Shown here piece by piece: positions 16,783-24,466 of a stretch of DNA of 64,000 bases. Made by a program: the position numbers and the translations under genes. The number at the start of each line of letters is the position of its first letter. Within the stretch, counting starts at the first letter, position 1. The DNA is from CAIUMH01 sp963758555. Lineage in GTDB: Bacteria > Actinomycetota > Acidimicrobiia > Acidimicrobiales > RAAP-2. The stretch spans positions 124,001 through 188,000 of the forward strand of contig CAVWVW010000003.1 in assembly GCA_963758555.1 (NCBI GenBank), written 5' to 3'. The notes under the pieces are model-generated. The model was not told the DNA's origin. It did not search any database and saw nothing but the letters and a program-made list of their open reading frames with translations.

Positions 16783-17730
16783 ATGATCCCCCTGGCCGAC
16801 CGTTCGCTGATCTTCGTCACCGGCAAGGGGGGCGTCGGCAAGACTTCGATCGCCGCAGGTCTGGCGCAGATGCTGGCTTCAGAGGGCCGCTCGGTGCTCG
16901 GCTGCGAGATGGACGCCAAGGGTGATCTCGCTGCTGCCTTCGAGGTCGAGCCTCCGGGCTTCAAGCCCCAGCTGGTGGCTGAGCATCTGGCGCTGATGTC
17001 GATGGACACCGAGGCGTCGCTTCGCGAGTACCTGAAGCTGAACCTCAAGATCCCGGTGGTCGGCAGGATCGGACCGCTGGCGAGGGCCTTCGACTTCGTC
17101 GCTGCCGCGGCCCCCGGGGTCAAGGAGATCCTCTCCGTGGGCAAGCTCTGCTACGAGGTGAGAGAGCGCCACTACGACACCGTCGTCGTCGACGCCTCCG
17201 CTACCGGGCACATCGTGGGCCAGCTGGCGGCTCCGCAAGCCATCAACAACCTGGTCAAGGTCGGTCTGATCCGCTCTCAGACCGACTGGATGCTCGAGAT
17301 CCTCTCGGACCCGAGCCGCTGTGGGCTCGTGATCGTGACGACGCCCGAGGAGATGCCGGTCTCTGAGACCATCGAGCTACGCCACGCGGTGGCCTCCGAG
17401 ACCACCGTCGAGCTTGCCGCTGTCGTGGTGAACAGGGTGTTGCCCGAGCGCTTCTCACCTCGAGGTGAGGCGGTCTTCGAGAAGCTGTCCTCGAAGAAGG
17501 GCCGAGATGCGCTGGCAAGGCTCGCGGGCGATGAGATCGATGCCGTCATCGGTGCGGCCTCCCTGGCGACCGTGCTGCGACGCAGCCGCACCCAGCACCT
17601 CGCCACCTTGCGCGAAGGGCTCGATCCCACCACGCCGGTCCTGCTCGTGCCTTATCTGTTCCAGCGAGCCGACGGGGTCCGAGCGACGCACCAGCTCGCG
17701 GTTCATCTCGCCGAAGAGCTCGATCGATGA
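16783..17730 (+). CDS. ArsA/Get3-like ATPase, first of a pair
   Basis: Cytosolic P-loop ATPase of the ArsA/Get3 (SIMIBI) class. 315 residues with deviant Walker A TGKGGVGKTS (13-22), a DAKGDLAAAF A-prime-type segment and VVVDASATGH as switch region. It is not next to ars genes and has no visible metalloid cysteine site. Its partner starts 4 bases before its stop. Such pairs are typical of actinobacteria (compare Rv3679/Rv3680 of Mycobacterium tuberculosis), where the two subunits are thought to act together. The substrate here is unknown. Confidence 0.85.
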   Translation: MIPLADRSLIFVTGKGGVGKTSIAAGLAQMLASEGRSVLGCEMDAKGDLAAAFEVEPPGFKPQLVAEHLALMSMDTEASLREYLKLNLKIPVVGRIGPLARAFDFVAAAAPGVKEILSVGKLCYEVRERHYDTVVVDASATGHIVGQLAAPQAINNLVKVGLIRSQTDWMLEILSDPSRCGLVIVTTPEEMPVSETIELRHAVASETTVELAAVVVNRVLPERFSPRGEAVFEKLSSKKGRDALARLAGDEIDAVIGAASLATVLRRSRTQHLATLREGLDPTTPVLLVPYLFQRADGVRATHQLAVHLAEELDR

Positions 17731-18890
17731 GCGCGCCCCACGGCTCCATCGAGCACCTGCTGGGGTCTCGTGAGATCGTGATCGCCTGCGGACCCGGCGG
17801 TGTCGGCAAGACCACGACTGCCGCGGCGGCCGCAGCCATGGCGGCGGCGCGGCTCGGAGGTGACGTGCTCGTGCTCACCGTCGACCCGGCCAAGCGGCTG
17901 GCTGACGCGCTGGGCCTCAAGCAGCTTGGCAACGAGGTCACCGAGGTGGATCGCTCGATCTTCGAAGCGGCAGGGGAGCGACCCATCGGCACACTGTCGG
18001 CCGCGATGCTGGACACCAAGCAGAGCTGGGACGATCTGATCGAAGCGCATGCGCCCGACGAGGAGACCCGGGACAAGATTCTGTCGAACCCGCTCTATCG
18101 CAACATCACCGAGCGCTTCGTCCAGAGCCACGACTACATCGCAATGGAGCGCCTCTACGAGCTGCACAGCTCGGGGAGATGGGACCTGATCGTCGTCGAC
18201 ACGCCGCCCACCCGCAACGCTCTCGATTTCCTCGACGCTCCTTCGCGCCTCGCTGACTTCTTCTCGAGTCGCCTGTTGCGCTGGCTCATCGCTCCGGCGC
18301 GCTCCTCGTTCGTGGGCTTCGCATCCAAGCCGTTCACCCAGGTCGCAGACCGGATCTTGGGGACCCAGTTCCTCGAGGACATCACGGAGTTCTTCGTGTC
18401 GCTCCAGTCGATGTACGACGGCTTCGTCGAGCGGGCCGAAGCGGTATCGCGCCTCTTGGCTGACGAGCGGACCACGTTCATGGTGGTCTCGAGCTCTGAG
18501 ACCGTGCCGCTGCGCGAGGCGGAGTTCTTCACCGAAGAGCTGCGACGTCGCGGCCACGACGTCGGTGCCGTGATCTTGAACAAGGTGCTCCCGGGCTCGC
18601 TGTCTGACCCGGCGGTCGCCGCCGCCGCCCGGCAGCTGGCACGAAGGAGCCAGGGCGACACCGAAGCGCTCGCTCAGCGGCTGGGCGTCGAGCCGGGCCT
18701 CCTCGAGCGCGTCCTCGAGACCGTGATCGAGTCCTATGACGACTATGCCGTGGTGGCTCGACGAGAAGAGGCGAGCAGAGAGCGCTTCACGACCGGGGGA
18801 GCCAGCTTGGTCACGGTCCCTCAGCTGCGACAGGACATCCACGACCTCACTGGTCTCCTCGAGCTCGGTTCCTATCTCGTCAAGGGTTGA
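17727..18890 (+). CDS. ArsA/Get3-like ATPase, second of a pair
   Basis: 387 residues. Walker A is GPGGVGKTT (about 22-30); VLTVDPAKRLADALGL and VVDTPPTRNALDFLDAP are family motifs. It is longer than its partner by a helical insert around residues 130-260. The ATG overlaps the preceding stop (ATGA), so the two are translated together and probably form a heterodimer. The role is not known; a stress-linked or membrane-protein-handling function is suggested only by analogy with paired mycobacterial homologues. Confidence 0.85.
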   Translation: MSAPHGSIEHLLGSREIVIACGPGGVGKTTTAAAAAAMAAARLGGDVLVLTVDPAKRLADALGLKQLGNEVTEVDRSIFEAAGERPIGTLSAAMLDTKQSWDDLIEAHAPDEETRDKILSNPLYRNITERFVQSHDYIAMERLYELHSSGRWDLIVVDTPPTRNALDFLDAPSRLADFFSSRLLRWLIAPARSSFVGFASKPFTQVADRILGTQFLEDITEFFVSLQSMYDGFVERAEAVSRLLADERTTFMVVSSSETVPLREAEFFTEELRRRGHDVGAVILNKVLPGSLSDPAVAAAARQLARRSQGDTEALAQRLGVEPGLLERVLETVIESYDDYAVVARREEASRERFTTGGASLVTVPQLRQDIHDLTGLLELGSYLVKG

Positions 18891-18929
18891 GTCGAGCAGT
18901 CCAGGCATCGGGCGGCGGGGAGCGCTGTC

Positions 18930-18965
18930 TACGATGAGCAGGTGCCCGAGGATCAAGTCGTCTGA
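18930..18965 (+). promoter_or_regulatory. Leaderless promoter with a 7-codon leader frame before the PHP gene
   Basis: TACGAT (18930-18935) is followed after 6 bases by GTG at 18942, which opens a 7-codon frame (MPEDQVV) ending at 18965, 7 bases before the PHP start at 18973. It is either a short leader peptide or, if one base is wrong, the true N terminus of the PHP protein (MPEDQV joined to SESSVLDYH). Confidence 0.4.
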
Positions 18966-18972
18966 GTCCAGC

Positions 18973-19842
18973 GTGCTCGACTACCACCTCCACCTCTGGT
19001 CGCACGACACGTCGGAGACACCGCTCGAGCTCGAGCAGGTGGCTCGCTACTGCAAGCAAGCGATGGCCGAAGGCGCTCACGAGATCGCCATCACCGAGCA
19101 CCTCTTCCGCTTCCGACGGGCTGTCGACGCGCTCGGCCCGTTCTGGGAGCGCTCGGGGTCGAGCGCCGAGATGGCGGCGTCGATGGCGTCGTACGTCGAG
19201 CACCACGCCCACGCCGACCTCGACGGCTACGTCGAGCTCGTCCAGGAGGCAAAGCGCCAAGGCCTGCCGGTCAAGCTCGGGATCGAGCTCGACTACTACC
19301 CCGACCAGATGGGCCTCGTGGAGGGGCTCCTCGCCGACTATCCCTTCGACGTCGTCTTGGGCTCGGTGCACTGGGTCGATGCCTGGCGCTTCGACCACGT
19401 CGATGACGCGCTGCAGATGGCGCACTGGGAGCACGGGTCCGTCGAGACATGGTGGGATGCGTACTGCTCTGCGCTCGACGAGCTGGCAGCCACCAAGACC
19501 TGCGACGTGCTCGCCCACCTCGACCTGATCAAGGTGACGGGTCGGGTGCCCTCAGATCCCGCACCGTTCTGGGATCGCCTGGTGGCTTCGGTCGTCGCCA
19601 GCGACCTCGCCGTCGAGCTGTCGAGCGCGGGTTGGCGCAAGCCCATCGAGGAGCAGTACCCCGCCAGAGCGTTGCTCGAGCGCTTGGTGGACGAGGGAGT
19701 CTCGTTCACGACCGCCTCTGACGCGCACCACGAGGCGGACGTAGGTGCGCGGTTGCGCGACCTCCAGGCGCTCGCCCACGGCGTGGGCATCGAGTCGCTG
19801 GCCAGCTTTGATGAGCGACGGCTGGTCGAGGAAGCGCTCTGA
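18973..19842 (+). CDS. PHP-domain phosphoesterase (histidinol-phosphatase-like)
   Basis: Metal-dependent phosphoesterase of the PHP superfamily, nearest to HisK-type histidinol phosphatases. About 289 residues. Metal-binding motifs: DYHLHLWSHD at the start, ITEHL, GIELDYYP, GSVHWVD, LAHLDLIK and SDAHH near the end. No other histidine genes are nearby, so the substrate is open. The start could be GTG 18973, chosen because the PHP motif begins at once, or ATG 18934, which would overlap a -10-like TACGAT box. The stop overlaps the kinase gene's ATG. Confidence 0.75.
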   Translation: MLDYHLHLWSHDTSETPLELEQVARYCKQAMAEGAHEIAITEHLFRFRRAVDALGPFWERSGSSAEMAASMASYVEHHAHADLDGYVELVQEAKRQGLPVKLGIELDYYPDQMGLVEGLLADYPFDVVLGSVHWVDAWRFDHVDDALQMAHWEHGSVETWWDAYCSALDELAATKTCDVLAHLDLIKVTGRVPSDPAPFWDRLVASVVASDLAVELSSAGWRKPIEEQYPARALLERLVDEGVSFTTASDAHHEADVGARLRDLQALAHGVGIESLASFDERRLVEEAL

Positions 19843-21338
19843 TGGCGACGCCCGCGGAGCTTGCTCGGCTGAGGACGCAGCTGACCGATGAGCAGACCGA
19901 TCACCTCCAGCGTCTGCTGGCGTCGTGGTCGCTGCTTGCTGACCTCTCGTTCTCCGACATCTTGCTGGTGGCCGCCGTTCACGATCCACCTCCGGGCACA
20001 GGACCCCAGCTGGTCGTCCTCGGCCAGGTGCGACCCAACAACCGGTCAACCTCGGTCAGCCAGGATCTGGTCGGTCAGACCGTGCCTGCACAGCGCTGGG
20101 AGCTGGCGGCGGAGGCACTCGAGTCGGGACTACTCGTCGAAGGGTCGATCTATGACGTCGATCTCGAGCAGGACGTTCCCGTCTCGAACATCCCGGTTCG
20201 CTACAAGGACGAGATCATCGGGGTGCTCCTCCGGATCCAAGGCTCTCTTCGGGGACCCGCCAGCCTCTATGAGCGGATCTACCTCGACGTCTACGAGCGG
20301 TTCTGTCGCATGGTCACTGAGTCGACCTTCCCCTACGAGGGCATCGACTCGACCAGCGAGGCACCTCGCGTGGGTGATGGCGCCATGCTGGTGGACACCA
20401 AGGGTCGGGTGGAGTTCTCGACGCCGAACGCCGTCGATGCCCTGCACCGCATGGGCGTCTACTCGCCTCCTGACGGCAGCAAGTTCGATTCGCTCGGCCT
20501 CGACGCCTCCTTTGTGTCCGCGGCTCTGAGCACCGGTCGACCGGTGGTCGAGGAGATCGAGCGTCGCCCTGACGTCGCGGTGCTGGCTCACTGCTTGCCG
20601 ATCCTGGCGGGAGGAGCGGTGACCGGGGCGCTGATCTTGCTGCGCGACATCACCGACGTCCGACGCCTCAGCCGTCTCGTGCTCTCGAAGGACGCAGCGA
20701 TCCGTGAGGTCCATCACCGAGTCAAGAACAACCTGCAGACCATCTCGGCGCTCCTGCGCCTCCAGGCTCGCCGCACCGGCTTGAGCGAGGGCAAGAGTGC
20801 GCTGCTCGAAGCCGAGCGTCGGATCCGCTCGATCGCCGTGGTTCACGAGATCCTGTCTCGAGAGCCCGTCGATCAGGTGCCCTTCGCCGACATCGTGGGA
20901 CCGATCGTGGCCATGGCCGAAGACTCCGTGGTCGTGTCCAAGCCCCTCGAGTTCACCGTGGACGGTGATCTGGGCGAGGTGACCGCTGACGTGGCGACGC
21001 CTCTGGCAGTGGTCTTAGCGGAGCTCCTGCAGAACGCGGTGGAGCACGCCTTCGAGAGCGACGCCGACTCCACCGAGGTCGGTCACGTGTTCTTGCTCCT
21101 GGACCATAGCGACGCCGCGCTCATCGCCGAGGTGAGAGATGACGGCCAAGGTCTGCCCCCGGGCTTTGACCTGGAGACGACCACCAGCCTGGGGCTCAAC
21201 ATCGTGCGCGACCTCGTGCGCTCGCAGCTCGACGGCACCATCGAGCTCACCTCAGTCTCGGACCAAGACGGTGGAGGGGCGAGAGCCCGGATCGTCGTAC
21301 CGCTGGGCGACCAGGATCGAGGCGGCAGCCTTCGATGA
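19842..21338 (+). CDS. pdtaS: PdtaS-like sensor histidine kinase
   Basis: Cytosolic histidine kinase with an N-terminal GAF-like domain (about 25-160), a PAS-like domain (about 175-275), a HisKA_2 dimerisation/phosphoacceptor helix (REVHHRVKNNLQTISALLRLQ; His291/His292) and an HATPase domain (ELLQNAVEHAFES, DDGQGLPPGFD, SLGLNIV). 498 residues and no membrane span. This architecture matches PdtaS, which signals to the RNA-binding antiterminator PdtaR; no response regulator gene is adjacent. A whiB gene follows convergently, as near Rv3219/Rv3220c of M. tuberculosis. Confidence 0.87.
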   Translation: MATPAELARLRTQLTDEQTDHLQRLLASWSLLADLSFSDILLVAAVHDPPPGTGPQLVVLGQVRPNNRSTSVSQDLVGQTVPAQRWELAAEALESGLLVEGSIYDVDLEQDVPVSNIPVRYKDEIIGVLLRIQGSLRGPASLYERIYLDVYERFCRMVTESTFPYEGIDSTSEAPRVGDGAMLVDTKGRVEFSTPNAVDALHRMGVYSPPDGSKFDSLGLDASFVSAALSTGRPVVEEIERRPDVAVLAHCLPILAGGAVTGALILLRDITDVRRLSRLVLSKDAAIREVHHRVKNNLQTISALLRLQARRTGLSEGKSALLEAERRIRSIAVVHEILSREPVDQVPFADIVGPIVAMAEDSVVVSKPLEFTVDGDLGEVTADVATPLAVVLAELLQNAVEHAFESDADSTEVGHVFLLLDHSDAALIAEVRDDGQGLPPGFDLETTTSLGLNIVRDLVRSQLDGTIELTSVSDQDGGGARARIVVPLGDQDRGGSLR

Positions 21339-21348
21339 GGAGTGGCGC

Positions 21349-21654
21349 TCAGCGCTGCTGCGCGAGCAGCGAGCGCCGACGAGCAGCCAGCCACTGCTTG
21401 CGCAGCTTGCGACGCTCGTCCTCTGAGGTCGCTCCCCACACACCAGACTCCTGGTTCGTCGCCAAGGCGAACTCCAAGCACGGCTCCAGCGAGTCGCAGG
21501 CGAGGCAGACGCGCTTCGCGGCCTCGATCTGGTCGACGGCAGGGCCGGTCGATCCGATCGGGAAGAAGAGGTCAGGTTCAGCGTTCCGACACGCAGCGCC
21601 TTCGCGCCACTCGTCTGCGCTCCAATCGACAGTCCGGTTCCAAGTGAGGGCCAC
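21349..21654 (-). CDS. whiB: WhiB-family iron-sulfur regulator (WhiB1-like)
   Basis: Small [4Fe-4S] protein that binds the primary sigma factor and tunes transcription. About 101 residues. Four cluster cysteines are in order: GAACRN, then RVCLACDSLEPCLEF (C-x2-C-x5-C), followed by the GVWGATSEDERR turn and a basic tail. LFFPIGSTGPA is WhiB1-like. The frame stays open upstream to an ATG at 21852, but the conserved part begins near the GTG at 21654, which follows a GAGGA site and a TAATAC -10-like box. It converges with pdtaS. Confidence 0.85.
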   Translation of the reverse strand: MALTWNRTVDWSADEWREGAACRNAEPDLFFPIGSTGPAVDQIEAAKRVCLACDSLEPCLEFALATNQESGVWGATSEDERRKLRKQWLAARRRSLLAQQR

Positions 21655-21715
21655 AGCTTCCTCGCATTTCGTATTAGCAGGGGGGATTGTGCGTTTCTTC
21701 ACAAGCCCTGTCCCA

Positions 21716-21802
21716 GAAGGTGACAGACCAAGCGAACAAACGTTGCAAAGGTACTCCCGACCCCGTGTGTTCGCAAGGACTTTTCGCTTTTTTGTCACCT
21801 TC
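21716..21802. promoter_or_regulatory. Long inverted repeat in the divergent whiB/GDPD region
   Basis: GAAGGTGACA (21716-21725) and TGTCACCTTC (21793-21802) are perfect 10-bp complements 67 bases apart in the unusually AT-rich stretch between whiB and the GDPD gene. GTGACA/TGTCAC half-sites suggest a regulator that bridges or loops the region. The second arm ends 8 bases before the GDPD ATG. Confidence 0.4.
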
Positions 21803-21810
21803 CGTTCACC

Positions 21811-22503
21811 ATGACGCTGACCAGGTTGTTCGCGCATCGAGGTGCTTCCCATGAGGCGAGGGAGAACACCATTGAGGCGTTCATCGAGGCCAGGCGGCTC
21901 GGTGCCGATGGCATCGAGCTGGACGTACGGCGGACCGCGGACGGAGCACTAGCGGTCCACCATGATGAGCAGATCGAGGGCATCGGGCCGCTCGACCAGC
22001 TGTCGGTGAGCGATCTGCCTGCCGACGTGGCGCTCCTGAGCCAGGCACTCGAGGCCTGCGCCGATCTGCTGGTGAACGTCGAGATCAAGGTGAGCCCGGG
22101 GGAGGATCTCGATCGGCTCGCTGCCGAGGTCCTCGCGCAGCTCGCGGATGCCCGTTCACCAGCAGGGATGGGCATCTCTGCCTTCGATCTCGATGTGCTC
22201 GACGCGGCGCGCCGCCTTGATGGGGACGTGCCTCTCGGCTGGCTGACCGGGCCCTTCGTCAAGCCGATCGATGCCCTTGAGGTGGTCATCGCGCACCACC
22301 TCGAGGCGCTGCACCCCTTCGTCCTCAGCATCGACGCCGAGCTGGTTGCGCGGGCTCATGGGGCGGGGATCTCGGTGGTGGCGTGGACGGTCAACGCCCG
22401 GCATGACCTGGAGGCCATGTGCGCGCTGGGCGTGGATGGCGTGATCACCGACGAGGTCGAGCTGGCCCTCGAGGTCCTCAGAGCCGCCCGAGAGGGCCCG
22501 TGA
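21811..22503 (+). CDS. Glycerophosphodiester phosphodiesterase
   Basis: Cytosolic GDPD-family TIM-barrel enzyme that splits glycerophosphodiesters into glycerol-3-phosphate and an alcohol. 230 residues, no signal peptide. Catalytic signatures: FAHRGASHEARENT with the first histidine, DGIELDVRRTADG with the metal acidic residues, VHHDE with the second histidine, NVEIK, and WTVN near the end. It is divergent from whiB with a shared regulatory region, and etfB follows. Confidence 0.9.
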   Translation: MTLTRLFAHRGASHEARENTIEAFIEARRLGADGIELDVRRTADGALAVHHDEQIEGIGPLDQLSVSDLPADVALLSQALEACADLLVNVEIKVSPGEDLDRLAAEVLAQLADARSPAGMGISAFDLDVLDAARRLDGDVPLGWLTGPFVKPIDALEVVIAHHLEALHPFVLSIDAELVARAHGAGISVVAWTVNARHDLEAMCALGVDGVITDEVELALEVLRAAREGP

Positions 22504-22534
22504 CCTGACTGGCGGCAGATGGCGTCGGGTTCGC

Positions 22535-22540
22535 TAGATT
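22535..22540 (+). promoter_or_regulatory. -10 box for etfB (leaderless)
   Basis: TAGATT with 7 bases to the ATG at 22548; no ribosome site is present, consistent with a leaderless etfBA mRNA. Confidence 0.5.
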
Positions 22541-22547
22541 GTCCGGC

Positions 22548-23312
22548 ATGAACGTTGTCGTCTGTGTGAAACAGATCCCTGACCCCGCCGCGCCGCAGTC
22601 ACTTGAGCCCGGTTCCCACACCCTCGATCGCTCGGGAAAGCTCATCCTGGATGACTCTGACGCCTACGGCGTCGAGATGGCCCTCCAGCTCGCTGAGCAG
22701 TCCGGCGGCGGCGAGGTGACCCTCGTCTCGATGGCCCCGAACGGCGAGACCTCTGGCTTGCGCACCGCCCTCGCCATGGGCGCCGCCAAGGCAATCTTGG
22801 TGAGTGACGACGCCCTCAAGGGCGCCGACGCGCTGACGACGGCCAAGGTCCTCGCAGCGGCCATCGGCCGTGCCGACGGAGACCTGATCATGGCGGCCAC
22901 CGAGTCGTCCGACGGCTACACCGGCACGACGCCCGTGCAGATCGCAGAGCTCTTGGGCCTGCCGTCGATCACCTTCGCCAAAGGCGTGACCGTCGACGGC
23001 TCGATCGTCAAGGTCGATCGCCAGACCGAGGCGGGCTACGACGAGGTCACCGCCCCCTTGCCGGCTGTCGTGACCGTCACCGCCGGGGTGGTCGAGCCCC
23101 GCTACCCCTCGTTCAAGGGGATCATGGCGGCGAAGTCGAAGCCCGTCGAGACGCTGAGCTTGGCCGATCTCGGTCTGAGCAACGACGGCGGCGGCCAGGA
23201 GATCACCTCGGTCGACGAGGCCGAGGCTCGCTCCGCTGGCGAGATCGTCGTCGACGAGGGCGATGGTGCCGAGCGCATCGTGTCGTTCCTCGAGCAGCTC
23301 AAGGTCGTCTGA
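22548..23312 (+). CDS. etfB: Electron transfer flavoprotein beta subunit
   Basis: Accepts electrons from acyl-CoA dehydrogenases with EtfA and passes them to the quinone pool. 254 residues. MNVVVCVKQIPDP is the typical start, followed by DAYGVEMALQLAE, the AMP-binding region and the EtfB recognition segment near EPRYPSFKGIMAAKSK. Leaderless start supported by the TAGATT box. etfA follows after 56 bases. The pair serves the acyl-CoA metabolism encoded elsewhere in the window. Confidence 0.93.
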   Translation: MNVVVCVKQIPDPAAPQSLEPGSHTLDRSGKLILDDSDAYGVEMALQLAEQSGGGEVTLVSMAPNGETSGLRTALAMGAAKAILVSDDALKGADALTTAKVLAAAIGRADGDLIMAATESSDGYTGTTPVQIAELLGLPSITFAKGVTVDGSIVKVDRQTEAGYDEVTAPLPAVVTVTAGVVEPRYPSFKGIMAAKSKPVETLSLADLGLSNDGGGQEITSVDEAEARSAGEIVVDEGDGAERIVSFLEQLKVV

Positions 23313-23368
23313 GCCGACCGGCCCGACGATCCCCACCACCACACCTTTCGAGAAGAAGAGAGACTTTC

Positions 23369-24334
23369 ATGGCGATCTCCAAGATCTGGGTCGTGGCTGA
23401 GCCCACAGAGGCCGGCCTGACCACCACCACCCTCGAGCTGCTGAGCGCCGCCCGAGGCTTCGCACCCGTCGTCGAAGCAGTCACCTGGGGCCCGCATGCC
23501 GAGGCCAGCGCGGTCGTGGCCGGCGAGTACGGTGCCAGCGTCCTGCACGACGTGGGCGACCTCGGCGACTCGCTGCCCGGCGTGCCTGTGGCCGCGGCGC
23601 TCGCCGCGGCGCTCGCGTCGGGCAACGGTCCTGACGCGATCCTGATCCCGACCTCGACCGACGGTCGTGACATCGCTGGTCGACTCTCCGCCAAGGCCAA
23701 CCTGCCTGTGCTGACCAACATCACCGGCCTCGTCGGTGGCGACGAGCTGACGACCCAGCACCCCGTCTTCGGAGGCACGCAGATCGTCTCGGCCCACTTC
23801 ACCGGTGCGGGCCCCGGCATCTTCGTCATCCGAGCAAAGTCCTTCCCCGTCGAGCCAGCGGGCGGCGCTCCGGCGACCGTGAGCGCGCTGGCGGCGGGGG
23901 AGACGGGCTCGACGAACACCGCGACCATCACCGCTCGCCACGTCGAGGAGCGCAGCGGTCCGAAGCTCGATGAGGCGCCCGTCGTGGTCTCAGGCGGCCG
24001 AGGTCTGGGCGACGCTGCGAACTATGCCCTCATCGAGGAGCTGGCCAAGCTGCTCAAGGGTGCGCCCGGTGCGAGCCGAGCGATCGTCGACGCAGGCTGG
24101 GTGCCCTACGCCAACCAGGTCGGCCAGACCGGCAAGACCGTGAAGCCGGACGTCTACCTGGCTTGCGGCATCTCGGGTGCGACCCAGCACATGGTCGGCA
24201 TGAAGGGCTCGAAGAACATCATCGCCGTCAACAAGGACGCCGACGCGCCAATCTTCACGATCGCCGATCTCGGCATCGTCGGCGACGTCCACAAGGTCCT
24301 TCCCGCGCTGATCGAGCTGCTCAAGGCTCGCTGA
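23369..24334 (+). CDS. etfA: Electron transfer flavoprotein alpha subunit
   Basis: FAD-binding partner of EtfB. 321 residues. The C-terminal FAD domain is clear: VVSGGRGLGD, GASRAIVDAGWVPYANQVGQTGKTVKPDVYLACGISGATQH and NKDADAPIFTIADLGIVGD. A purine-rich AGAAGAAGAGAGA ribosome site precedes the ATG. It is co-transcribed with etfB and closed by a hairpin. Confidence 0.94.
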   Translation: MAISKIWVVAEPTEAGLTTTTLELLSAARGFAPVVEAVTWGPHAEASAVVAGEYGASVLHDVGDLGDSLPGVPVAAALAAALASGNGPDAILIPTSTDGRDIAGRLSAKANLPVLTNITGLVGGDELTTQHPVFGGTQIVSAHFTGAGPGIFVIRAKSFPVEPAGGAPATVSALAAGETGSTNTATITARHVEERSGPKLDEAPVVVSGGRGLGDAANYALIEELAKLLKGAPGASRAIVDAGWVPYANQVGQTGKTVKPDVYLACGISGATQHMVGMKGSKNIIAVNKDADAPIFTIADLGIVGDVHKVLPALIELLKAR

Positions 24335-24347
24335 GCTCACCGCTCAC

Positions 24348-24363
24348 GCGCACCGAGGTGCGC
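24348..24363 (+). terminator. Hairpin terminator after etfA
   Basis: GCGCAC (24348-24353), CGAG tetraloop, GTGCGC (24358-24363), starting 14 bases after the etfA stop. Confidence 0.55.
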
Positions 24364-24466
24364 ACCATCAGTGCGTCGGCCCTGACCGCTTGGTCGGGGC
24401 CGACTCGCGCCCGGGGGCGGTCCGCAGGGTACGCGGAGCCCAGCGGTAACCTCAGCGAGGCCCATC

